A program made the position numbers and the translations under genes. Shown here piece by piece: positions 44,544 to 51,875 of a DNA stretch of 64,000 bases. The stretch covers positions 53,129-117,128 of the forward strand of contig DLOZ01000025.1 in the NCBI GenBank assembly GCA_002479765.1. Direction: 5' to 3'. Position 1 is the first letter of the stretch. Every line of letters starts with the position of its first letter. The stretch comes from Sphingomonadales bacterium UBA7471. GTDB taxonomy: Bacteria; Pseudomonadota; Alphaproteobacteria; Sphingomonadales; Sphingomonadaceae. Below the pieces are notes generated by a model. It had not been told where the DNA came from and made no database searches. It worked only from the letters and a program-made list of their open reading frames with translations.

Positions 44544-45119
44544 CTAGACCAATTCAACGGCCTTGCGCTTCATGGCGTCATTGACGTCGATGTAGGCTTG
44601 TGTGGTGCTGATGTTGCGGTGTCCTGCGAGACTCTGCAGTACCCTTACACTCACACCCTTCTCAGCTAGGTTGGTAATGAAGGTTCTGCGTGGACTATGG
44701 CTCGTAGCGCCCTCTATGCCGCAGCTGCGAAACAGATAGTGGAAGAATTGGCACAGCGTGTTGGCCGTAAAGCCATCTGAGTCCTTTTTCTGCGTATAGA
44801 ACAGCTTGTTAGCGAGCGACTTGGGCGGCACGCTCTTGACGTAGGCCTGCAGCTCCTTGCGCAGCTTGTCGCTCACAAAAACAGTCCTCCCATAGCGCCC
44901 TTTGGTCTGCTCAGCGTCCAAGCGGATTTCACTGCGCACAGCACCCTCAACATCAAGCACGTCCTCGTAGCGCAGCGCAGCACATTCCCCTACACGCAAG
45001 CCTGCTAGGTACATGGTCTGCAGCATTGCCCTATTCCGTGCTGCATGACGTCTAGTTGCAACGTAATCAAGCGCCCTACGCAGCTCTACTGCAGTGAGTG
45101 TTTTGGCTTGCTTGCTCAT
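44544..45119 (-). CDS. Small tyrosine recombinase (catalytic domain only)
   Basis: A 191-residue protein from ATG 45119, which has an AAGGAAA site upstream; the frame runs to 45209 without support. The full catalytic set is present: R42 (AGLRVGE), K73, H141-S-P-R144, H167 (GHRNISTTQAY) and nucleophile Y176. The usual arm-binding and core-binding N-terminal domains are missing or reduced to about 30 residues, as in small XerC/D-like and integron-like recombinases on islands. It is distinct from the large integrase at the right end. No attC-like array is visible, so it is not an integron integrase in context. Confidence 0.88.
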   Translation of the reverse strand: MSKQAKTLTAVELRRALDYVATRRHAARNRAMLQTMYLAGLRVGECAALRYEDVLDVEGAVRSEIRLDAEQTKGRYGRTVFVSDKLRKELQAYVKSVPPKSLANKLFYTQKKDSDGFTANTLCQFFHYLFRSCGIEGATSHSPRRTFITNLAEKGVSVRVLQSLAGHRNISTTQAYIDVNDAMKRKAVELV

Positions 45120-45460
45120 TAGTGCTTTCCTTAATGTAAGCTTTTTAGTGCTCAAATTGTATTTTCTTTGATTCTGCTTTCCTACCGATTTTGGAGATTG
45201 CTTGCGCACAGTGTTTTCCTCAACGAATTCATGGAGTTACGCCTTCTCAAGCGCAAAACCAAAGCTTTTGCGTATTAGCTTTGGTTTTTTATTTAGCGGA
45301 AATTGTGTGGCTTTTGAGCAACGGCGGTTTAAACAGCACTACAGCAGCCTACAGCTGCCCTGCCCTTGCTGCGCTACCCAAGCCTAGCTAGCGTGCATGC
45401 GTGCGCTTGTAGGGCTTTTTAAGCAGTCGCTGTAGGATGCACTGCTTAGGAGCAGCAAAC
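45120..45460. other. Gap with a strong orphan stem-loop
   Basis: No supported gene. It contains an 11-bp perfect stem AAAACCAAAGC / GCTTTGGTTTT at 45255-45265 and 45278-45288, with a T-run on the plus strand, and an AAGCAGT...ACTGCTT inverted repeat (45421-45447) just in front of the next gene's ribosome-binding site. The stem looks like a terminator but no plus-strand gene precedes it. Confidence 0.55.
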
Positions 45461-45994
45461 ATGCCCAATTCTAAATTTACGCCCTCCGCCTACATCTTCA
45501 CGGACGCTGTACAGCCTCGCTACACGCAGACATATGCAAATACGTTTTATGAAGAGCTAGACGTCAAGGATGCCCTGACGGACTCGATGGAAAAGACATC
45601 GCCCTCACTACACGATGCCGCAGTGAGCCTTTGGCATGCAGGGCTTTGTAAAGGCAGTGACAAAATCTTCGCGATATATCAACCAAGTGTGAAGCGCCTT
45701 CAATTGGCAGCTATAGCTGATTCAAGCAGGCCAATCGTGCTGATCGACACAAGAGAGAAGGCAGTCCTTTTAAGACGCTATCGAGCGGCTTTTGAGCTGA
45801 TCGGAATGTATCGTACACGGCTTAGTGGTTTAGAGCCGATTAGACGATCAATCCGATTGCCTAGCGCAAGCAAGACGAGAAACATTGATCAGCTGAGGAA
45901 GCGACTGCAGTTTGAGGAACGCGAACTATCAGAAAATATAAACCTCATGATGGATTTAGTTCTTCGTCAGTTTCGACAAGATCTATTTTTATAG
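45461..45994 (+). CDS. Unknown island protein
   Basis: A 177-residue protein from ATG 45461 with TAGGAG at 45447-45452. Its leader holds a 7-bp inverted repeat AAGCAGT / ACTGCTT (45421-45427 and 45441-45447) that would put the ribosome-binding site at the foot of a hairpin. The protein is mixed alpha/beta with a basic C-terminal helical part (KTRNIDQLRKRLQFEERELSENINLMMDLVLRQF). No family is recognised. A stem-loop terminator follows at 46160. Confidence 0.6.
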   Translation: MPNSKFTPSAYIFTDAVQPRYTQTYANTFYEELDVKDALTDSMEKTSPSLHDAAVSLWHAGLCKGSDKIFAIYQPSVKRLQLAAIADSSRPIVLIDTREKAVLLRRYRAAFELIGMYRTRLSGLEPIRRSIRLPSASKTRNIDQLRKRLQFEERELSENINLMMDLVLRQFRQDLFL

Positions 45995-46159
45995 GTACAG
46001 CGCTTAATTATGGTGAAGATCGAATAGCTGACTGCTTGTTTACTTTGATGTCCGAGCTACGCTCGAACACCTCAAGCTGTTTCTTCTCTCACTAGCGTTC
46101 GTTCAGAAATAGCTTTCGTATTTTTTATTTTTCTCCGATCTTTACTAGGAAGAGCACAA

Positions 46160-46190
46160 GCCACGCCCTGCTAAAGGGCGTAGCTTTTGA
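46160..46190 (+). terminator. Terminator-like hairpin after the 177-residue protein gene
   Basis: Stem ACGCCCT (46163-46169) / AGGGCGT (46175-46181) extended by outer GC pairs, then GCTTTTGAC. It ends about 190 bp after the preceding stop codon. Confidence 0.6.
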
Positions 46191-46672
46191 CAATCTCTTT
46201 ACTGAGGATTGACAACTGATATACACACAACTTGCTTGGTCGCAAGGTAAGGTAGGTTTTGCTATCACCTTTTATGTGCTCGCCTAACGCAGCACACTCA
46301 CAGCCTATATCAGTAGCATTGTGGTGTGCATGTGGGTTTAATTGTGGCGTTCCCACTCACTTTCAGCCTATACATATTCGTACTTGCCTACATTCACGCA
46401 TTACTGCGTTACCAACCATTACAGCATCGCAAACAGAACTGCCGCATAGGGGCGTCGTTTAAGGCATCCAATGACTAGCATTGGGTAGTGCGATGAAGCG
46501 AACAGTGAGATGTTCGTTTGCTTACCGTCACACATCAGAACGGATTTCGCAGCACTATAACAATCGGCGTGCTAACCTTTAATCCTCACTTTTTCATAGT
46601 TATTTATACAAAACCAAAGGATAGGAGAAATTTTCTGTTCGGTTGTCCTTAGTGTTATCAGAAGTTAAATTT

Positions 46673-46699
46673 AAGGCTCCACTTAAGAAAGGAGCTTTT
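46673..46699 (+). promoter_or_regulatory. Hairpin that covers the DUF6641 Shine-Dalgarno sequence
   Basis: GCTCC at 46676-46680 pairs with GGAGC at 46691-46695, which is the ribosome-binding site of the gene starting at 46700; the loop is ACTTAAGAAA. Pairing would block initiation, suggesting translational control such as temperature sensing or an RNA switch. The short 5-bp stem with weak extensions could open easily. Confidence 0.45.
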
Positions 46700-47140
46700 A
46701 TGAGCACACTAGCCAAACTGAAGCTTGTAAGCAGCAAGCGAAATCGTACCGTTAGCCCTACAGTGCATCGTAGGAACAAGCTTTCTAGCAAGATTTACGA
46801 GCAAATTGAGGTGGTAAAAGCACTTAAAGAAGGCCGTATTTTCGCTCCAACCAAGCTTAAGACAGTCCGTAATGCAGAGACAGGTGAACGAAAAACCATA
46901 GAAACTGCCAAGCGTGTAAAGGAGTGGTTTTGGACCGCAGAGGGCGGAAAGATCAACCTTAGCATCCGTTATGGCAGCAAGGTTATTGAGCTCGCCAAGG
47001 GCAAGAACGCCATTGAGGTAGCAAACACTGATGAGCTGCTGACCACACTGCAGCTGATCAAAGACGCTGTATTGGCAGGCGAGCTAGACGAAGCAATTAC
47101 GAATGCAAGCGACAAGCTGCGCTCAGGCTTTGTGAAATGA
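46700..47140 (+). CDS. DUF6641 family protein
   Basis: A 146-residue protein from ATG 46700 with AAAGGAG upstream. It matches the family pattern: STLAKLKLVSSKRNRTVSPTVHRRNKLSSKIYEQIEV, then RIFAPTKLKTVRNAETGERKTIETAKRVKEWFW, and the central INLSIRYGSKVIELAKGKNAIEV. The function is unknown; genes of this type occur on plasmids and islands of proteobacteria. The family assignment is from memory of that pattern. A hairpin may regulate its translation, and a terminator follows at 47147. Confidence 0.75.
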   Translation: MSTLAKLKLVSSKRNRTVSPTVHRRNKLSSKIYEQIEVVKALKEGRIFAPTKLKTVRNAETGERKTIETAKRVKEWFWTAEGGKINLSIRYGSKVIELAKGKNAIEVANTDELLTTLQLIKDAVLAGELDEAITNASDKLRSGFVK

Positions 47141-47146
47141 CGCACA

Positions 47147-47180
47147 AGGGGCTGTCTGAGTTGGGCAGCCCCTCGTTTCC
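47147..47180 (+). terminator. Terminator after the DUF6641 gene
   Basis: Stem AGGGGCTG (47147-47154) / CAGCCCCT (47166-47173) followed by CGTTTCCTTTC; the T-run is interrupted. Confidence 0.6.
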
Positions 47181-47211
47181 TTTCTGAATAAATAAAAGAA
47201 AAGGAGACGTC

Positions 47212-47562
47212 ATGCGCTACATGGAATTCGCTGATGCAGAAGCACAGCTTGGACTACTTCGCACCATCATCGACAACACGTGGGCGGCTATAGCGAAGCA
47301 AGCTGAAGATCAGAAAAAGGCAGAAGCACTGCGAGCAGCGCAAGAAAAGGCTAAACCTAGACAGAAGCGGCCTAGTGTTGCAGCGCCTATCAAGCCACTG
47401 CCGCCACAAAAGCCTATCGCGCCATTGAAGCCTAAACGGCCCAAAGCACAGACTGATGCAGCACCTACAAAGGCGGAACTTCTGCAGCCACAGCGACCTA
47501 TTCCACCAAAGAAGCCAATTGGTGTGAATAATCGTGCGAAAGATTCACGGTCTAGCGCCTGA
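47212..47562 (+). CDS. Lysine/proline-rich island protein
   Basis: A 116-residue protein from ATG 47212 with AAAAGGAG upstream. The N-terminal third is helical (FADAEAQLGLLRTIIDNTWAAIAKQAEDQKKAEALRAAQ). The rest is a repetitive PxKP-type tail (PLPPQKPIAPLKPKRPK and PQRPIPPKKPIG), likely unstructured. Nothing about function is known to me. It is transcribed in the same direction as DUF6641 and a hairpin follows before the convergent PD-(D/E)xK-like gene. Confidence 0.6.
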   Translation: MRYMEFADAEAQLGLLRTIIDNTWAAIAKQAEDQKKAEALRAAQEKAKPRQKRPSVAAPIKPLPPQKPIAPLKPKRPKAQTDAAPTKAELLQPQRPIPPKKPIGVNNRAKDSRSSA

Positions 47563-47704
47563 CCCTACACATTATTCGTGGTTGACGGAGTTGCCGAGAG
47601 GCATAGTCCGAAAGGGGTCTTGTGCCCAATTTTTCTGAGCCGCGATTTTTCTATGTGGAGTACTTACAGATTTGGGGTGGTGATTTTTACTCACCCCATC
47701 AGCC

Positions 47705-48196
47705 TCATTGCTTGAAGTACTTCAATATCTCCACAATGTTGTTGGCAATCGAGGATGTTTGGTGATCTTTTGAAGAAACTACCTCGGACAGGACCTGCTG
47801 ATAGCGAACAACATCAACTCCGCAAGCACGCATGATCTCAAGCTCTCGCTCATCCTTTAGTACAGCACAGACGAGAATGTATTTCCATACAACATTTGGC
47901 AGGATGCTATTGCGCTTGTCGACCTTGCGCTGACTTGTGAATTTTTTGGCCACCCATTGTTCAACGCCTTCACGAAGCTCATCATCGGTTCGGCGTCGTG
48001 CGTTGGTATCACCTCCAATGTAACCCACAGGCCTAAAGCTCACTTGCACTTCTACGTGCCAACACTCAATGGAGTTATCTGCGTACTTAATCGCCAAAAG
48101 GTCAATTTCATCAACGCCACACTTGACGCCGCGCATTGTGAAAAAGCCGCGTTGGTTTAGCCAATGCTCAACAATCTCTTCATCTAAAACAGCCAC
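47705..48196 (-). CDS. PD-(D/E)xK-like nuclease domain protein
   Basis: A 163-residue protein from ATG 48196. Residues 28-51 have the pattern VDEIDLLAIK...WHVEVQ, giving D32 and E49-x-Q51 in place of the usual E-x-K. An E at about position 10 precedes it, matching the core fold of restriction-endonuclease-like proteins. The middle part KVDKRNSILPNVVWKYILVCAVL looks like the usual helical flank. A nuclease role is inferred from the pattern; Gln at the last position means activity must be tested. It lies 14 bp from the integrase gene on the same strand. Confidence 0.55.
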   Translation of the reverse strand: MAVLDEEIVEHWLNQRGFFTMRGVKCGVDEIDLLAIKYADNSIECWHVEVQVSFRPVGYIGGDTNARRRTDDELREGVEQWVAKKFTSQRKVDKRNSILPNVVWKYILVCAVLKDERELEIMRACGVDVVRYQQVLSEVVSSKDHQTSSIANNIVEILKYFKQ

Positions 48197-48210
48197 GTCT
48201 ATCCCTTTCT

Positions 48211-49500
48211 CTATTTAGGAACTAAAAGGCCGTCTCTGTATTCAAACTGCGGCAAGGCATTGGTGATCATCTTTGCTTCGGTGGTATGGTAATAGGTGCG
48301 CTCTATCTGCGCTGTGCTTGTGCCGCAAGTTTCAGCGACTTGTGTGGGCGTTGCACCTCTATTGATGCGATCCGTAATGAAATAGTGTCGGAAGCTGTAG
48401 GGCACGAGATCGCGACTATCAGTATCCTTGATCTCTGCAAGCTCAATTATCTTGTCGAAATTGTATTGAATAGCTCTTGCAGTAATCGGCGTCGTCCCAT
48501 TAGTGCTAAAGATTAGTGTCTCACCAAAGGATAATGCCTTTTTGTTTTCCTTATTCACTCTCACATAGCGAGCATTGAGTAGCTTGAACAATTCTTCAAA
48601 ATACTCCCAATCCTTGACCACAAAGCGTCGTGTCTTTCTGACCTTTGTCGTCTCAGCTCGCACTGTGATTTTGACGAGGCTGTAAACCTCATCTTCGTCA
48701 TGCCCCTTAACGTTTTGCTCCATCCATTCGATATCACGCCAACGCAACTGCAGCTGCTCGCCTCTGCGCAGGCCTGTAATGATGGATATCAGCAGATAGT
48801 AGGCCGTAACGATCTTGGTCAAATTGCCGTCTTCATCAATCGCTTTTCTTGCGGTTGAAATGTAATCTTCTAGCTTGGTTTTGATCGAGACGATTTCTTG
48901 ATCGGTGAACGTACTACGGCGCAGCGCCTCGTCGCCCCTATCGATCCGCTTGAGTGGTTTGAAGTCGAACGCTTCAATATAGGTCTCATTGCGCTTGTAG
49001 AGCCAAGCGATCATTGCATTGATCGTGCTCTGCTCATTTGCAACGGTAGTTTGACTGACGTTGATGTTCTTCTTTGTTTTGGTACGACTATGCAGATAGT
49101 TTTCACAATCCGTGCGTTCCATTTCCTTGAGCTTGGTATCGCGTCCGATGTAGTTCAGCCAATGCTCTAGGTGAGTTTTTATCGTTCCATAGCGACCTTT
49201 GACGATCAATTCGGCCTCTACGTCCTTCTCTCTCTGCTTTAGGTATTCCTCTACGCCTTGCTTAGTGGTCTTGGAAAAGTAGGTCTTGCCTGCGTACTGC
49301 TGCGCCATAAGCTCGTGATAGTGCTTTTTGGCCTTGTCGATTGCTGTGTCCCTATTTCTCGTGCGCAGACTGAAACGTGCGTACTTCTTTTCCTTAGTGA
49401 GCCACATACGCATCTGCCAATAGTCGCCTCTCCGATAGACGACTGCTTCGTCAAAGATCGGAATTTCATCGTCTGCGTATGACTGTTTCTTGAGGGGCAT
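48211..49500 (-). CDS. Tyrosine integrase of the guaA-end island
   Basis: A 429-residue protein from ATG 49500; the frame runs to a TTG at 49572. An arm-binding-type N-terminus (GDYWQMRMWLTKEKKYARFSLRTRN) is followed by a core-binding domain and a catalytic domain. The catalytic domain has R245 (ITGLRRGEQLQLRW), Y-S-F-R371-H in place of H-x-L-R, and nucleophile Tyr403 or 404 (IERTYYHTT). Lacking the first His of the box is seen in some phage-type integrases. It is directly beside guaA, as expected for an element using the guaA 3' end. Confidence 0.92.
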   Translation of the reverse strand: MPLKKQSYADDEIPIFDEAVVYRRGDYWQMRMWLTKEKKYARFSLRTRNRDTAIDKAKKHYHELMAQQYAGKTYFSKTTKQGVEEYLKQREKDVEAELIVKGRYGTIKTHLEHWLNYIGRDTKLKEMERTDCENYLHSRTKTKKNINVSQTTVANEQSTINAMIAWLYKRNETYIEAFDFKPLKRIDRGDEALRRSTFTDQEIVSIKTKLEDYISTARKAIDEDGNLTKIVTAYYLLISIITGLRRGEQLQLRWRDIEWMEQNVKGHDEDEVYSLVKITVRAETTKVRKTRRFVVKDWEYFEELFKLLNARYVRVNKENKKALSFGETLIFSTNGTTPITARAIQYNFDKIIELAEIKDTDSRDLVPYSFRHYFITDRINRGATPTQVAETCGTSTAQIERTYYHTTEAKMITNALPQFEYRDGLLVPK

Positions 49501-49553
49501 GTGAGGCTTAGGGTCACTACGTTTTTGAGCAGCTACAGCAGTGTGTAGCTTTA

Positions 49554-49650
49554 CGTGTAACTTTAAAGCCAACGCCCAACTAAATCAACGACTTAGTTGG
49601 GCGTGTGTCACTTTTGTGCAACTCAATTATCGTTTAAAATCAACGACTTA
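49554..49650. repeat. Right-end arm-type repeats of the island, plus an inverted repeat
   Basis: AATCAACGACTTA occurs at 49583-49595 and 49638-49650 and GTGTCACTTTTGTGCA at 49605-49620, matching the left-end motifs (37024-37133). In addition CGCCCAACTAA (49573-49583) and TTAGTTGGGCG (49593-49603) form a perfect 11-bp inverted repeat around one of the copies. Positions between guaA and the integrase start fit binding sites for the integrase or an excision factor. Confidence 0.6.
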
Positions 49651-49661
49651 CGTGAGAATTT

Positions 49662-49676
49662 CTACTCCCACTCAAT
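49662..49676 (-). other. Attachment site at the present 3' end of guaA
   Basis: Minus-strand ATTGAGTGGGAGTAG (I-E-W-E-stop) is the current guaA end and the counterpart of 36983-36997, sharing the core TCCCACTCAAT. The G for A differences in the last two codons suggest this end came in with the island. Confidence 0.88.
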
Positions 49677-51236
49677 GGTTCCCGGTGGCTTTGATGTATA
49701 ATCATAAACCACGCGGTTAATGCCTTTGACTTCGTTGATGATGCGGGTCGACACGCGGCTGAGGAAGGCGCTGTCGAATGGGTAGATGTCGGCGGTCATG
49801 CCGTCGGTCGACGTCACTGCGCGCAAGGCGCAGACATTGTCATAGGTGCGGCCATCGCCCATCACGCCGACGGTGCGCACGGGCAGCAGCACAGCAAAGG
49901 CCTGCCAAATCGCGTCATATAGGCCGGCGTTACGGATTTCTTCGAGATAGACCGCGTCCGCCTTGCGCAAGACGTCGCACCGTTCCTTGGTCACTTCGCC
50001 GGGAATGCGGATGGCGAGGCCGGGGCCGGGGAAGGGGTGGCGGCCGACAAATTGGTCATTCAGGCCCAGTTCGCGGCCCAAGGCGCGCACTTCATCCTTG
50101 AACAGTTCGCGCAAGGGTTCGACCAATTGCATGTTCATCCGTGCGGGCAGGCCGCCGACATTATGGTGGCTTTTGATCGTGACCGAAGGCCCGCCGGTGA
50201 AGCTGACGCTTTCGATCACGTCGGGGTAGAGCGTGCCTTGCGCCAAGAAATCAGCGCCGCCGATTTTCTTGGCTTCTTCTTCAAACACGTTGATGAATTC
50301 GCCGCCGATAAATTTGCGTTTCTTTTCGGGGTCAGTGACGCCCGCGAGGCCCGCCATGAAGCGTTTTTCGGCGTCCACCACGACGAGCGGGATATTATAA
50401 TGGTCGCGGAACAAGGTTTCGACCTGTTCGCGTTCATTCATACGCAGCAAGCCGTGGTCGACAAAGACGCAGGTGAGCTGCGCGCCGATCGCTTCGTGAA
50501 TGAGGATCGCGGCAACCGAGCTATCGACGCCGCCCGAAAGCCCGCAAATGACGCGGCCTGACCCGACTTGCGCGCGGATTTCGGCAATTTTGGTCGCGCG
50601 GAATTCCGCCATCGTCCAATCGCCGGCAAGGCCGCAGATTTTGTGCACGAAGTTGGAGATTAATTTCGCGCCATCGGGGGTGTGCACCACTTCGGGGTGG
50701 AACTGGATGCCATAATATTGCCGCGCTTCGTCGGCGATGAAAGCAAAGGGCGCGCCGTCGCTGGTGGCGACAACTTCAAAGCCGGGGGCAAGGCTGGTGA
50801 CCTTGTCGCCATGGCTCATCCACACCTGATGCTTGTCGCCGGTCGCCCACAATCCGTCAAACAGTGCGCAGGGTTTTTCAACCTCAATAAAGGCACGGCC
50901 AAATTCGCCGCCGTCGCCTTCGCTGACATGGCCGCCCAGCTGCATCATCATGGTTTGTTGGCCATAGCAGATGCCAAGGATAGGCAGCCCGCTGTCGAAA
51001 ACACATTGCGGCGCGCGCGGCGAATCGGCTTTGGTCGTCGATGCGGGGCCACCCGACAAGATGATGCCCTTTGGCTTCATACGTGCAAATGCGGCTTCGG
51101 CGGAATTGAATGGCGCGATTTCCGAATAAACCCCGGCCTCGCGCACGCGGCGCGCAATCAATTGAGTCACTTGTGACCCGAAATCGATGATCAGGATGGA
51201 ATCGGAGGGGTGGGCGTGTGTTTTGGATTCAGGCAT
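49662..51236 (-). CDS. guaA: GMP synthase (glutamine-hydrolysing)
   Basis: A 524-residue protein. The amidotransferase half has the catalytic ILGICYGQQTMM and IQFHPEVVHT. The synthetase half has the P-loop GLSGGVDSSVAAILIHEA and the C-terminal dimerisation domain ending VVYDYTSKPPGTIEWE. It converts XMP to GMP using glutamine. The protein is intact even though an island inserted at its last codons, because the island supplied an equivalent ending. Confidence 0.98.
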   Translation of the reverse strand: MPESKTHAHPSDSILIIDFGSQVTQLIARRVREAGVYSEIAPFNSAEAAFARMKPKGIILSGGPASTTKADSPRAPQCVFDSGLPILGICYGQQTMMMQLGGHVSEGDGGEFGRAFIEVEKPCALFDGLWATGDKHQVWMSHGDKVTSLAPGFEVVATSDGAPFAFIADEARQYYGIQFHPEVVHTPDGAKLISNFVHKICGLAGDWTMAEFRATKIAEIRAQVGSGRVICGLSGGVDSSVAAILIHEAIGAQLTCVFVDHGLLRMNEREQVETLFRDHYNIPLVVVDAEKRFMAGLAGVTDPEKKRKFIGGEFINVFEEEAKKIGGADFLAQGTLYPDVIESVSFTGGPSVTIKSHHNVGGLPARMNMQLVEPLRELFKDEVRALGRELGLNDQFVGRHPFPGPGLAIRIPGEVTKERCDVLRKADAVYLEEIRNAGLYDAIWQAFAVLLPVRTVGVMGDGRTYDNVCALRAVTSTDGMTADIYPFDSAFLSRVSTRIINEVKGINRVVYDYTSKPPGTIEWE

Positions 51237-51283
51237 GGCCAGCCGATAGTGATTGCCGCCGCCGCTGTCCAGTTACCCCTTTG

Positions 51284-51320
51284 CCTTTGGACTTTGGACT
51301 TTGGACTTTGCCCTTTGCCC
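51284..51320. repeat. Short tandem repeat of TTTGGAC units
   Basis: Three to four copies of CTTTGGA are followed by CTTTGCC copies between guaA and the TetR gene. The unit length of seven bases means slippage would shift promoter spacing; relevance unknown. Confidence 0.6.
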
Positions 51321-51350
51321 TGACCTGTTTCGGTGCGCTATAGCGTCGGC

Positions 51351-51875
51351 GTGATAAAACCAGACACCAAACGCGCCGATATCATCGAGCGATTGACCGC
51401 TTATGTCCTTGCGCAAGGGCTTTCGGCGTCGAGCCTGCGTCCGTTGGCCAAGGCGGCGGGCACCAGCGACCGGATGCTGCTATATTATTTCAAGGACAAA
51501 TCCGAGATTATCACTGCGGTGTTGGAACAGATTTCGGCGCAGCTGGTGGAGATGATCAGTACGCACAGCGCCGCAGAACCATTGCCGGTGGATGCGCTGC
51601 GCCGCAAATTGGCGGGCATTGTCTTTGAAGACGCGCTGTGGCCCTATATGCGGATCTGGCTTGATGTCGCGGCACGCGCGGCGATGGGTGACCCGTTTTA
51701 CCGCGCGGTGGGCGAACAGATTGGCCGCGGATTTCTCGAATGGGGCAAGGCGCAGCTGCAGTCCGAGAGCGAAGCGCAGCGCGACATTGATGCCGCGCAG
51801 CTTTTGGTCAGCATCGAAGGGATGCTGTTCCTGAAAAGCATTGGCCTTGACGATATAAACGCCAAGGCCGTTTAG
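51351..51875 (+). CDS. TetR/AcrR-family transcriptional regulator
   Basis: A 174-residue protein from GTG 51351 (an upstream GTG at 51333 is the alternative). The N-terminal HTH is RADIIERLTAYVLAQGLSASSLRPLAKAAGTSDRMLLYYFKDKSEII, the normal TetR DNA-binding domain, followed by a ligand-binding helical domain (WPYMRIWLDVAARAA and on). The ligand is unknown. Its 3' end overlaps the convergent small membrane-protein gene by four bases. It may control its own promoter next to the tandem repeats. Confidence 0.87.
   Translation: MIKPDTKRADIIERLTAYVLAQGLSASSLRPLAKAAGTSDRMLLYYFKDKSEIITAVLEQISAQLVEMISTHSAAEPLPVDALRRKLAGIVFEDALWPYMRIWLDVAARAAMGDPFYRAVGEQIGRGFLEWGKAQLQSESEAQRDIDAAQLLVSIEGMLFLKSIGLDDINAKAV

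Larger units (their letters stand above)
45995..46699. other. AT-rich non-coding region of the island
   Basis: About 700 bp with no supported gene (a 61-codon minus frame at 46171-46356 looks accidental). It holds a terminator-like stem ACGCCCT-gctaa-AGGGCGT (46163-46181), a CAATG-actag-CATTG hairpin near 46470, and a CGAACA-gtgaga-TGTTCG hairpin (46499-46516). It ends with the leader of the DUF6641 gene. Such hairpin-dense AT-rich stretches can be replication or transfer origins, but nothing specific was recognised. Confidence 0.45.
36983..49676. mobile_element. Genomic island inserted in the 3' end of guaA
   Basis: The island is about 12.7 kb, bounded by the two guaA-end copies. It has a tyrosine integrase adjacent to guaA, repeated AATCA[AG]CGACTTA and GTGTmACTTTTGTGyA motifs inside both ends, and markedly lower GC and different codon use from the flanks. 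Cargo: type I restriction-modification system, H-NS-like protein, a HEPN-motif protein, a small recombinase, DUF6641 and other unknowns. No relaxase, type IV secretion, replication or phage structural gene is visible, so mobility would depend on the integrase plus outside help. Confidence 0.9.

Noticed and set aside
45191..45391. Short plus-strand frames over the orphan stem-loop
   Set aside because: They cross the stem-loop and lack ribosome-binding sites.
44544..45460. Integron with an IntI-type integrase and attC stem-loop
   Set aside because: There is no array of attC-like sites or gene cassettes, and the recombinase is too short for IntI.
46171..46356. A 61-codon minus-strand frame in the AT-rich island gap
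   Set aside because: No ribosome-binding site, no similarity, and hairpins occupy the same stretch.
51284..51320. Phase-variable promoter from the TTTGGAC tandem units
   Set aside because: Only three to four copies and not clearly between -35 and -10; kept only as a repeat.
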